Shown here piece by piece: positions 8,242-17,146 of a stretch of 64,000 nucleotides of DNA (the stretch's first letter is position 1; each line of letters opens with the position of its first letter). Both the position numbers and the translations under genes were made by a program. The DNA is from UBA2040 sp963977135 (GTDB lineage: Bacteria; Bacteroidota; Bacteroidia; Flavobacteriales_D; Crocinitomicaceae). The DNA lies in the NCBI GenBank assembly GCA_963977135.1, contig CAXBNN010000012.1, positions 1-64,000 of the forward strand, in the 5' to 3' direction. A model generated the notes under the pieces. The model had not been told where the DNA came from. It searched no databases and was given only the letters and a program-made list of their open reading frames with translations.

Positions 8242-10776
8242 TTAATCTTTTGAAGGAGCTTTCTCTTTTCCTTTACCCTTTGACTTGTCAATTATTACGG
8301 TCAATTCTTCCGCTTTATCTTTAACATCCATGCGAATCGTATCACCTTCTTTCAAATTAGATTTGATGATTTCTTCTGCCAATGGATCTTCAATAAATTT
8401 CTGAATTGCTCTTTTTAACGGCCTCGCTCCAAATTTCTCATCGTATCCTTTGTCTACAATGAAATCTTTAGCTTTATCCGTCAACTCAATTTTGTAACCT
8501 AGATCATTAATACGTCCGTATAATTTCTCTAATTCCAAATCGATGATTTTATGAATGCTCTCTCTTGTTAAAGATTTGAACATGATCATATCGTCCATTC
8601 GATTCAAGAACTCAGGTGAGAATGCTTTTCGAAGTGCGTTTTGAACCACTGAAATAGCATTGTCATCGCGCTGCTCAGTCTGACTTTTCGTGCCAAAACC
8701 TACACCAGTTCCAAAGTCCGCCAACTGACGAGCTCCAATATTCGAAGTCATAATCAAAATCGTGTTCTTGAAATCAATTTTACGACCCAAACCATCTGTC
8801 ATGTGACCTTCGTCTAAAACTTGTAACAACAAGTTGAAAACATCTGGATGTGCCTTTTCAATTTCATCTAAAAGAATGATTGAATAAGGTTTACGTCTAA
8901 CTTTTTCCGTCAACTGACCTCCTTCTTCATAACCAACATATCCTGGAGGCGCTCCAACCAATCTTGAGATTGAGAATTTCTCCATGTATTCAGACATGTC
9001 AATTCGAATCAACGAATCTTCAGAATCGAATAAATATTTAGCTAAAACTTTCGCTAATTGCGTTTTCCCAACACCTGTTGGCCCTAGGAAAAAGAATGAA
9101 CCAATTGGTTTATTTGGATCTTTCAACCCTGCTCTATTTCGTTGAATCGCTTTTACAACTTTGGAAACAGCTTCATCTTGACCGATAACTTTACCGTTCA
9201 ACTCTTCAGCCATATTGACCAATTTTCCACTTTCAGACTGAGAAATTCTAGTTACAGGAATTCCACACATCATCGAAACGACCTCGGCAACATTTTGATC
9301 TGTAACCGTTACTCTATTGTCTTTGGACTCTTCTTCCCATCTCGTTTTCGCAGCATCCAATTGTTCTTGCAACTGACGCTCATTATCACGTAATTCAGCC
9401 GCTTTCTCGTACTGTTGAGATTTGATAACCTCATTTTTCTGATCTTTCAAAGCTTCAATCTTCCCTTCAATATCAATTATGTCTTTTGGGACATTGATAT
9501 TTGTAAGGTGAACACGAGAACCCACTTCATCCATCGCATCAATCGCTTTGTCTGGAAGGTGTCTATCGGTGATATATCTTTCTGTTAATTTAACACAAGC
9601 AGCCAATGCTTCATCTGTGTATGTTACGCTGTGGTGCTCTTCATAACGATCTTTGATATTATTCAAAATCTGAATCGTTTCTTCTTGAGAAGTTGGTTCG
9701 ATGATTACCTTTTGGAATCTACGCTCCAATGCTCCGTCTTTTTCAATGTGCTGACGGTATTCATCCAAAGTTGTTGCTCCAATTGCTTGCAGCTCACCTC
9801 TAGCCAATGCTGGTTTAAACATATTAGACGCATCCAAAGACCCTGAAGCCCCTCCTGCACCAATTATGGTATGAATCTCATCAATGAACAAAATAATGTC
9901 AGAATTCTTCTCTAATTCCTGCATTACGGCCTTCATTCTTTCTTCAAACTGACCACGATACTTTGTTCCGGCAACTAAAGAAGCCAAATCCAACGATACA
10001 ATACGCTTATTGAAAAGCACACGAGATACTTTTCTTTGAACAATTCTCAAAGCCAAACCTTCAGCGATGGCACTTTTACCAACTCCTGGTTCACCAATAA
10101 GAATTGGGTTATTTTTCTTTCTGCGTGAAAGTATTTGACTTACACGTTCTATTTCTTTTTCTCTTCCAACAATAGGATCCAACTTTCCTGCTTCAGCCAT
10201 TTTCGTTAAATCTCTTCCGAAATTGTCCAAAACTGGTGTTTTAGATTTAGGATCGGTTGGTTTACGCTGAGCTGAAAAAGAATCACCTTCTTCTTCCTGT
10301 CCTCCAGTTGGGAATTCAGATTTAGGCGACTTCGTATCATCCATTATTGCGTCTAATTCGTCTTTTGCGTTTTCGTATATCACACCATATTTATTTAACA
10401 CTCTACAAGCGGCGCTATCTTCTTCTTTCAGAATGGAGAGCAACAAGTGCTCTGTACCAATCATCTGACTTTTAAATAGTTTTGCTTCAAGATAAGTTAT
10501 TTTTAATACTTTTTCTGCCTGTTTGACCAAAGGAATATTCGTCAAATTGACATTTTTAATGGAAGCTGAACGATTCAACCCCATTTCAATTTCACTTCGA
10601 ATTTGTTTTAAATCCAAATGAAATTCTAATAGTATTTTAATTGCTTTCCCATCTCCTTCACGAATCATACCGAGTAAAAGATGCTCGACCCCAATAAAAT
10701 CGTTTCCAAGCCTTAAAGCTTCCTCTCGACTAAAACTGATTACGTCTTTAACGCGTGGTGAAAATTTTGCTTCCAT
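8242..10776 (-). CDS. clpC: ATP-dependent Clp protease ATP-binding subunit ClpC
   Basis: A hexameric AAA+ unfoldase that feeds substrates to ClpP. The 844 residues show the full ClpC plan: two Clp_N repeats at 1-145, AAA1 with GEPGVGKSAIAEGLA and ILFIDEIHTIIGAG, and a UVR-type middle segment (QQYEKAAELRDNERQLQEQL) that separates ClpC from ClpA/ClpB. AAA2 follows with GPTGVGKTQLAKVLA and IILLDEIEKAHPDVF. A GVGFGT loop after AAA2 is consistent with ClpP docking. The acidic/basic C-terminal tail is species-specific. It is transcribed divergently from gyrA. Confidence 0.95.
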   Translation of the reverse strand: MEAKFSPRVKDVISFSREEALRLGNDFIGVEHLLLGMIREGDGKAIKILLEFHLDLKQIRSEIEMGLNRSASIKNVNLTNIPLVKQAEKVLKITYLEAKLFKSQMIGTEHLLLSILKEEDSAACRVLNKYGVIYENAKDELDAIMDDTKSPKSEFPTGGQEEEGDSFSAQRKPTDPKSKTPVLDNFGRDLTKMAEAGKLDPIVGREKEIERVSQILSRRKKNNPILIGEPGVGKSAIAEGLALRIVQRKVSRVLFNKRIVSLDLASLVAGTKYRGQFEERMKAVMQELEKNSDIILFIDEIHTIIGAGGASGSLDASNMFKPALARGELQAIGATTLDEYRQHIEKDGALERRFQKVIIEPTSQEETIQILNNIKDRYEEHHSVTYTDEALAACVKLTERYITDRHLPDKAIDAMDEVGSRVHLTNINVPKDIIDIEGKIEALKDQKNEVIKSQQYEKAAELRDNERQLQEQLDAAKTRWEEESKDNRVTVTDQNVAEVVSMMCGIPVTRISQSESGKLVNMAEELNGKVIGQDEAVSKVVKAIQRNRAGLKDPNKPIGSFFFLGPTGVGKTQLAKVLAKYLFDSEDSLIRIDMSEYMEKFSISRLVGAPPGYVGYEEGGQLTEKVRRKPYSIILLDEIEKAHPDVFNLLLQVLDEGHMTDGLGRKIDFKNTILIMTSNIGARQLADFGTGVGFGTKSQTEQRDDNAISVVQNALRKAFSPEFLNRMDDMIMFKSLTRESIHKIIDLELEKLYGRINDLGYKIELTDKAKDFIVDKGYDEKFGARPLKRAIQKFIEDPLAEEIIKSNLKEGDTIRMDVKDKAEELTVIIDKSKGKGKEKAPSKD

Positions 10777-10822
10777 ATTTTTTATTGACTGAGGACTAAA
10801 TAACGACTTTTTAGTCGATGTA

Positions 10823-10830
10823 CAAATATA
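10823..10830 (-). promoter_or_regulatory. -7 promoter box of clpC
   Basis: The minus-strand sequence TATATTTG matches TAnnTTTG perfectly and would give a leader of about 40 nt. The leader contains two overlapping inverted repeats that share one arm: CGACT/AGTCG at 10804-10817, and GACTAAA (10794-10800) with TTTAGTC (10810-10816). Confidence 0.5.
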
Positions 10831-10992
10831 TAACGTTTAAAATGTTAATAAGTGCATTAAAAAGCCAATTTTCCACAGATTTTTGTTAGTAAATACCTTT
10901 TTTTAAGCAGCTCCTACTCCGTGCAAAATGAGTAATTTCGATGCTCGCTAAAATCAGCACAAATTCTGTGCAAAAAAGAATAAAGTGACAAC

Positions 10993-13596
10993 ATGGCAGA
11001 CGGAGAAAGAATAATTCAAATTAACATAGAGGATGAAATGAAATCCGCTTACATCGATTATTCGATGTCGGTTATCGTTTCAAGAGCATTACCAGACGTA
11101 CGTGATGGTTTCAAACCAGTTCACAGACGTGTATTATATGGTATGCACGATTTGGGATTGGCCTCAAACAAATCTCATAAAAAATCTGCGAGAATCGTAG
11201 GTGAAGTTTTAGGAAAGTACCACCCACATGGTGATAGTTCAGTATATGACACAATGGTGCGTATGGCGCAACATTGGTCTTTGCGCTATCCATTGGTTGA
11301 CGGACAAGGAAACTTTGGTTCAGTAGATGGTGATAGTCCTGCGGCTATGCGATACACTGAAGCACGTTTGCGAAAAATTGCTGAGGAAATGCTCGACGAT
11401 TTGGACAAAGAAACGGTTGACTTCCGACCTAACTTTGATGAAAGTTTAACAGAGCCTTCTGTTCTTCCTTCAAAAATTCCAAATCTATTAATGAATGGTG
11501 CCAGCGGTATTGCTGTTGGTATGGCTACAAACATGGCGCCACATAACCTTTCAGAAGTAGTTGATGGCATTCATGCATATATTGATAATCCAGAAATCGA
11601 AGACGAGGAATTAATCAAGTTTGTAAAAGCTCCAGATTTTCCAACAGGTGGAATCATTTATGGTTATGAAGGGGTTAAAGAAGCCTTATTAACTGGCCGT
11701 GGTCGTATCGTTATGCGAGCGAAAGCTGAAATCGAAGAAGATAAAGGTCGTGAGCAAATTATCGTTACTGAAATTCCTTACCAAGTAAATAAGTCTGACC
11801 TTATTAAGAAGACTGCCGATTTGGTAAACGACAAAAAAGTTGAAGGTATCTCTGATATCCGCGACGAGTCTGACAGAAATGGTATGCGTATCGTTTATGA
11901 ACTGAAACGTGACGCTATTCCTAATGTCGTTTTAAACAAACTATATAAGTATACTGCACTTCAAACTTCATTCTCGGTAAACAACATTTGTTTGGTTGAC
12001 GGACGTCCTGAACAGTTGAACTTAAAACAAATGATTCACTACTTCGTCAAATTTAGACATGAAGTAGTTATTCGTCGTACGCAGTTTCAATTGCGAAAAG
12101 CAGAAGAAAGAGCTCATATATTAGAAGGATTAATTATAGCTTCTGATAATATCGATGAAGTAATTGCAATTATACGTGCTTCTAAAAGTCCAGATGCAGC
12201 TCGCGAGAGCTTGATGGAACGTTTCTCTTTGTCTGATATTCAGTCAAGAGCGATAGTTGAAATGAGATTGCGTCACTTAACAGGACTTGAGCAAGATAAA
12301 TTACGTGCTGAGTTTGAAGAATTGACAATATTGATTGCTGACTTGAAAGATATTCTTTCTAACGAAGTAAGAAGAATGCAAATCATCAAAGACGAATTAA
12401 CTGAAGTTAAAGAGAAATTTGGTGATGAGCGTCGATCTAGAATTGAATACTCAGCGAACGAAATGCGTATTGAGGATTTGATCGCCGATGAAGAAGTGGT
12501 AATAACAATTTCTCACGCTGGTTATATCAAAAGAACTAGTTTATCAGAATACAAAGTTCAAAACAGAGGTGGAATGGGATCGAAAGGCTCAACCACTCGT
12601 GATAAAGATTTCTTGGAGCATTTATTTGTTGCAACAAATCACAACTACCTATTAATCTTTACAGAAAAAGGTAGATGTTTCTGGATGCGAATTTTCGAAA
12701 TTCCAGAAGGAAATAAAATTGCCAAAGGTCGTGCTATACAAAACCTAATCAACATTGAACAGGACGATAAAGTGAAAGCTTACGTTAAAGTTCAAGATTT
12801 GACGGATAAAGAATATGTTGAGAACAACTTTATCATCATGGCAACCAAAAATGGTGTTATCAAGAAAACTAGTTTAGCTGCTTATTCTCGCCCAAGAATC
12901 AATGGTATCAATGCCATTACAGTTCGTGAAGGTGATGAATTGTTAGAAGCTAAATTGACAAATGGTTCGAATGAAATCGTTTTAGCGACTTCTGGTGGCC
13001 GTGCTATTCGTTTCAACGAGGAGAAAGTTCGCCCAATGGGAAGAAATGCTTCTGGAGTTAGAGGTGTAACCTTAAAAAGTGAACAAGACGCGGTTATCGG
13101 TATGATCTGTGTTGAAGATATCTTCTCAACAATTTTAGTTGTTTCGGAAAATGGATACGGAAAACGCACCTATTTAAATGACCCAGAAGATAAAGAACCA
13201 GTTTACCGTATTACAAACCGTGGAGGAAAAGGTGTAAAAACATTGAATATTACGGATAAAACTGGTCCATTATTAGCGATCAAAAATGTTGACGACGAAG
13301 AGGATTTAATGATTATCACGAAAGCTGGTATCACCATTCGTATGCACATTGACACAATTCGTACTATGGGTCGTTCGGCTCAAGGAGTTCGATTGATTAA
13401 CCTTAAAGGAAAAGCTTCTATTGCAGCAATTGCTCGCGTGCCGCGAACTGAAGATGAGGAAGAAGCATATGACGAAGAGGGAAATTTGATTGAAACAGTT
13501 GCTGAAGGTGAAGAAAATTCAACTGGAGAATCATCAGAAGATTCAGGTGAAGAAACAAATGGCACGAATATTGAAAATGATACAGATGTGGAATAA
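10993..13596 (+). CDS. gyrA: DNA gyrase subunit A
   Basis: Breakage-reunion subunit of gyrase. The catalytic Tyr is Y121 in AAMRYTEARL. The quinolone-determining region HPHGDSSVYD keeps S82 and D86 (E. coli S83/D87), so no common resistance substitution is seen. The C-terminal beta-pinwheel is present; its gyrase box reads QNRGGMG, a degenerate form of QRRGGKG. A ~45-residue Glu/Asp-rich tail follows. Length 867. The TPR gene follows after 28 nt without a terminator. Confidence 0.97.
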   Translation: MADGERIIQINIEDEMKSAYIDYSMSVIVSRALPDVRDGFKPVHRRVLYGMHDLGLASNKSHKKSARIVGEVLGKYHPHGDSSVYDTMVRMAQHWSLRYPLVDGQGNFGSVDGDSPAAMRYTEARLRKIAEEMLDDLDKETVDFRPNFDESLTEPSVLPSKIPNLLMNGASGIAVGMATNMAPHNLSEVVDGIHAYIDNPEIEDEELIKFVKAPDFPTGGIIYGYEGVKEALLTGRGRIVMRAKAEIEEDKGREQIIVTEIPYQVNKSDLIKKTADLVNDKKVEGISDIRDESDRNGMRIVYELKRDAIPNVVLNKLYKYTALQTSFSVNNICLVDGRPEQLNLKQMIHYFVKFRHEVVIRRTQFQLRKAEERAHILEGLIIASDNIDEVIAIIRASKSPDAARESLMERFSLSDIQSRAIVEMRLRHLTGLEQDKLRAEFEELTILIADLKDILSNEVRRMQIIKDELTEVKEKFGDERRSRIEYSANEMRIEDLIADEEVVITISHAGYIKRTSLSEYKVQNRGGMGSKGSTTRDKDFLEHLFVATNHNYLLIFTEKGRCFWMRIFEIPEGNKIAKGRAIQNLINIEQDDKVKAYVKVQDLTDKEYVENNFIIMATKNGVIKKTSLAAYSRPRINGINAITVREGDELLEAKLTNGSNEIVLATSGGRAIRFNEEKVRPMGRNASGVRGVTLKSEQDAVIGMICVEDIFSTILVVSENGYGKRTYLNDPEDKEPVYRITNRGGKGVKTLNITDKTGPLLAIKNVDDEEDLMIITKAGITIRMHIDTIRTMGRSAQGVRLINLKGKASIAAIARVPRTEDEEEAYDEEGNLIETVAEGEENSTGESSEDSGEETNGTNIENDTDVE

Positions 13597-13624
13597 TTAA
13601 TATTTTTACATCTCTATTAGAAAC

Positions 13625-14833
13625 ATGAAAAAAAATAAAATGAAAAATTCAATACTTGTAGGAACGCTTTTACTAAGCACCCTTGCATTCGGTCAAAAGA
13701 AAAATGAGACGTCTGCAGCCGTAGAATTTAAAAACAAATTTGCTCCAGCGCTTCAGTCGAAAGATTATGAAACAGCGAAGAAGTCAATTTTAAGCGCAAA
13801 AGAATTCATAGACCTTGCAGCAGCTCATCCGGACACGAAAGAGTCTGCCAAAACCTTATATTATAAAGGAGAAGTGTATTTAGGAATTATGAGTTTAGCT
13901 CAAGATTCTGATGATGCTGATTTAACAGCAATGGTTACTCCTACTTTTATGGAGGAAGCAGCCAATGCTCTTAAACAATCCTATGCAAACGACAAAAAAT
14001 ACCAATCGGATGTTTCCGATGTAGTTTTGAGAGCTCGTATATTGTTTGATAAAAGAGCGAACGCGGCTTACACAGAAGGTGATTTCAAAAGTGCCGCTTC
14101 TCTTTACAATTGGCAAGCGAAATACAGCAGTGCGATTGGTGATCTTGATAGCAACGCCGTATTTTATTCTTCTGTTTGTTCAGAAAAAGCAAATGACTAC
14201 GCTAGCGCAGCAGCCGGTTATCTTACTCTAGCAAATGCTGGTTACAAAGGTCCAGTTTCATACAACCTTGCTTCTGGCGCATTTCGTAAGTCAGGTGACA
14301 TTGAAAAAGCAAAAGGTATAATCGCAGAGGGTCGTAAACTTTACCCAAATGATAGAGATTTACTTTTGGAATTAGTAAACATCAACATTGATGCAAATAA
14401 CCCTGCTGGTGCTGAAGCAGCTTTAGCTCAAGCAATTGCTGCTGACCCAAATAATAAACAATTGTTCTACACCATCGGTACAATCTACATCGAAATGAAA
14501 GAGAACAAGAAGGCAGAAGAATCTTTGATGAAGGCGTTGGAAATTGATCCAGATTACTTAGATGCTCAATACCAATTAGGTGCGCACCTTGTATCTTGGG
14601 CAGGCGATTTAAAAACTGAAGCCAACGCATTGAAATTAGGCGATTACAAATACGACGTTTTAATGTCGGAAAGTAATGATACGTATAAAAGAGCCTTAGC
14701 GCCTTTAGAAAAATACATCAGTAAACAACCGAACGACAAGGCTGTCTTAAATATCTTGTTTCAATTGCACAGAAGTATTGGCAACAATGACAAAGCTGCT
14801 GCATTCAAAGCTCGATATGACGCTGCAGAATAA
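13625..14833 (+). CDS. Exported TPR protein
   Basis: 402 residues starting with a signal peptide (ILVGTLLLSTLAFGQ). Tetratricopeptide-like repeats occur along the length, the clearest being NKKAEESLMKALEIDPDYLDAQ and GDIEKAKGIIAEGRKLYP. Probably a periplasmic scaffold; no partner can be named. It may share the gyrA transcript and ends at a strong terminator. Confidence 0.75.
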   Translation: MKKNKMKNSILVGTLLLSTLAFGQKKNETSAAVEFKNKFAPALQSKDYETAKKSILSAKEFIDLAAAHPDTKESAKTLYYKGEVYLGIMSLAQDSDDADLTAMVTPTFMEEAANALKQSYANDKKYQSDVSDVVLRARILFDKRANAAYTEGDFKSAASLYNWQAKYSSAIGDLDSNAVFYSSVCSEKANDYASAAAGYLTLANAGYKGPVSYNLASGAFRKSGDIEKAKGIIAEGRKLYPNDRDLLLELVNINIDANNPAGAEAALAQAIAADPNNKQLFYTIGTIYIEMKENKKAEESLMKALEIDPDYLDAQYQLGAHLVSWAGDLKTEANALKLGDYKYDVLMSESNDTYKRALAPLEKYISKQPNDKAVLNILFQLHRSIGNNDKAAAFKARYDAAE

Positions 14834-14853
14834 GGGTTAAAAAAACATTTAGA

Positions 14854-14884
14854 AAGAGACTTCAAATTGGAGTCTCTTTTTTTT
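14854..14884 (+). terminator. Terminator after the gyrA-TPR unit
   Basis: An 11-bp stem AAGAGACTTCA/TGGAGTCTCTT (one G-U pair) with a 3-nt loop is followed by eight T. Confidence 0.85.
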
Positions 14885-14903
14885 GCTAAATACTTGATAA
14901 TCT

Positions 14904-14934
14904 TTGGATATATCAAACGAACTGTCTATCTTTG
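14904..14934 (+). promoter_or_regulatory. Promoter of rpsA
   Basis: TTG at 14904-14906, a 20-nt spacer and TATCTTTG at 14927-14934: a near-ideal Bacteroidota housekeeping promoter. Predicted start near 14940, giving a leader of about 80 nt. Confidence 0.75.
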
Positions 14935-15021
14935 CACCCTTGAAAATGAGCCCCTTGTAAGCTCTTATTATTTACACTTCCGGTTGATAAGGCACCTGGA
15001 ATACAAATTAAGAAAGCCAAA

Positions 15022-16812
15022 ATGGCAGAAAACACACAAACGCAGGGAACTGCAGATTTCGATTGGGACGCGTTAGACCTTGACGGTTATACGCAAATCG
15101 AACGTTCAGAGTACTCAGATAAGTACGAAGAAACATTAACTTCAATCGTTGAGAAAGAAGTATTAGACGGTACAGTTGTAGCGTTGAACAAAAAAGAAGC
15201 AGTAATCAACATCGGATACAAATCTGAAGGTATTATTCCTGCTAACGAATTCCGTTACAATCCAGATTTAAAAGTTGGAGATACGGTTGACATTTATGTT
15301 GAATGTCAAGAAGACAAAAACGGTCAATTGATCATTTCTCACAAAACAGCAAGAATGCACAAAGCGTGGATTCATGTAAACAATGTTTTGAAAACAGGTG
15401 AAATCATCACTGGATTTGTTAAATGTCGTACTAAAGGTGGATTAATCGTTGACGTATTTGGTTTAGAAGCATTCTTACCAGGTTCTCAAATTGATGTTAA
15501 ACCAATTCGTGACTACGATATCTATGTTGGTAAAAACATGGAATTCAAAGTTGTTAAGATCAACCAAGAGTTTAGAAACGTTGTTGTTTCTCACAAAGCT
15601 TTGATCGAAGCAGAATTAGAAGAACAAAAGAAAACAATTATCGCTGGTCTAGAAAAAGGTCAAGTATTAGAAGGTATCGTGAAAAACGTTACTTCTTACG
15701 GTGTATTCATCGACTTGGGTGGTGTAGACGGATTGATTCACATTACAGATTTATCTTGGGGACGTGTTAACCACCCAGAAGAAATCGTTGAATTGGATCA
15801 GAAATTGAATGTTGTAATATTAGACTTCGATGACGATAAAAAACGTATTGCATTAGGATTGAAACAATTGCAACCACATCCATGGGATGCTTTGGACGGC
15901 GGAATGAACGTTGGAGACAAAGTGAAAGGGAAAGTTGTTGTTATGGCTGACTACGGTGCATTCGTTGAAATCGCTCCAGGAGTAGAAGGTTTAATCCACG
16001 TTTCAGAAATGAGCTGGTCACAACACTTGCGTTCAGCACAAGATTTCATCAACGTTGGAGACGAGGTTGAAGCAGTTATCTTGACTTTGGACAGAGAAGA
16101 AAGAAAAATGTCATTAGGTATCAAACAATTGATGCCAGATCCATGGGAAGGTATTGAAGCGAAATACGCTGTTAATACACGTCACCATGCAAAAGTTCGT
16201 AACTTCACTAACTTCGGTGTATTCGTAGAATTGGAAGAAGGTGTTGACGGATTGATCCATATTTCTGACCTTTCTTGGCAGAAAAAAATCAAGCATCCAT
16301 CAGAATTCTGTAAAGTAGGAGACGACATGGAAGTTGTGGTTTTAGAAATCGATAGAGACAACAGAAGAATTTCTTTAGGTCACAAACAATTGGAAGAAAA
16401 TCCATGGGAAGTATTCGCAACCATCTTCGGAGAAGGTTCAGTGCACCAAGGAACAATTATTGAGAACAAAGACAAATCTGGAATCGTTGCTTTACCATAC
16501 GGTGTAGAGGGTATTTGCCCAGCGAAACACTTACGTAAAGAAGACGGATCTAACGCGAAAATCGAAGAAACTTTAGATTTCAAAGTAATTGAATTCAACA
16601 AAGATTCTAAGAAAATCGTTGTGTCTCACACACGCATGTTTGAAGAAGGAGAAGATCGTCCAACGACGAAAGCAGCAGCTGGTGGTAAAAAATCAGGTGG
16701 TTCTAATACTTCAAACGCAGTTAAATCTGTAAACAGCAGCGTTGAAAAATCTACATTAGGAGATTTGGATGCATTGTCTGAATTGAAAAAGAAAATGGAA
16801 GGTGGAAAATAA
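15022..16812 (+). CDS. rpsA: 30S ribosomal protein S1
   Basis: RNA-binding protein that helps load mRNA on the ribosome. The 596-residue chain has six S1 repeats, seen from recurrent motifs such as GYGVFIDLGGVDGLIH, YGAFVEIAPGVEGLIHVSEM and NFGVFVELEEGVDGLIHISD. Each repeat is followed by a KRIALGLKQL-type end, and the first two are more divergent, as is normal. The Gly/Ser/Lys-rich C-terminal tail is typical of the phylum. It has its own promoter and terminator, so it is monocistronic. Confidence 0.95.
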   Translation: MAENTQTQGTADFDWDALDLDGYTQIERSEYSDKYEETLTSIVEKEVLDGTVVALNKKEAVINIGYKSEGIIPANEFRYNPDLKVGDTVDIYVECQEDKNGQLIISHKTARMHKAWIHVNNVLKTGEIITGFVKCRTKGGLIVDVFGLEAFLPGSQIDVKPIRDYDIYVGKNMEFKVVKINQEFRNVVVSHKALIEAELEEQKKTIIAGLEKGQVLEGIVKNVTSYGVFIDLGGVDGLIHITDLSWGRVNHPEEIVELDQKLNVVILDFDDDKKRIALGLKQLQPHPWDALDGGMNVGDKVKGKVVVMADYGAFVEIAPGVEGLIHVSEMSWSQHLRSAQDFINVGDEVEAVILTLDREERKMSLGIKQLMPDPWEGIEAKYAVNTRHHAKVRNFTNFGVFVELEEGVDGLIHISDLSWQKKIKHPSEFCKVGDDMEVVVLEIDRDNRRISLGHKQLEENPWEVFATIFGEGSVHQGTIIENKDKSGIVALPYGVEGICPAKHLRKEDGSNAKIEETLDFKVIEFNKDSKKIVVSHTRMFEEGEDRPTTKAAAGGKKSGGSNTSNAVKSVNSSVEKSTLGDLDALSELKKKMEGGK

Positions 16813-16835
16813 TTTCCAGCGACTATAATATAGAA

Positions 16836-16866
16836 AATGCCTCGATGACAATCGGGGCATTTTTTT
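16836..16866 (+). terminator. Terminator of rpsA
   Basis: Stem AATGCCTCGAT/ATCGGGGCATT with loop GACA and six T. Confidence 0.85.
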
Positions 16867-17146
16867 GCTACATTAACATTGTTAAATTACACATTATCTG
16901 CAATTAAATGTATTATTGGTGAAATGTGAAAGAAATGTAAGATTGTCACGAGTAAGCGAGTTTATACTTATTAAGACTAACATTTGCAAGTTTTAATACA
17001 GAAAAACGTTATACTTAGCAAAAAAAGGAAAAATACTACAATGTCCGCTGTAATAAATTGTGTATCTTACCTTTTATCACAAACCTAAGCTCTATTTATT
17101 ATGAAACTTTTTTGGTTAAAATTCCAAATTTGATAATGATAAATAA
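16867..17146. other. AT-rich intergenic region
   Basis: 280 nt between the rpsA terminator and the PAS-phosphatase gene. I see no ORF, no convincing TAnnTTTG box and no repeat. Confidence 0.5.

Noticed and set aside
11221..11262. Quinolone-resistance change in gyrA
   Set aside because: The Ser and Asp of the resistance region are both the wild-type residues.
14867..15076. Plus-strand open frame upstream of rpsA
   Set aside because: It covers the rpsA promoter and the rpsA start in another frame.
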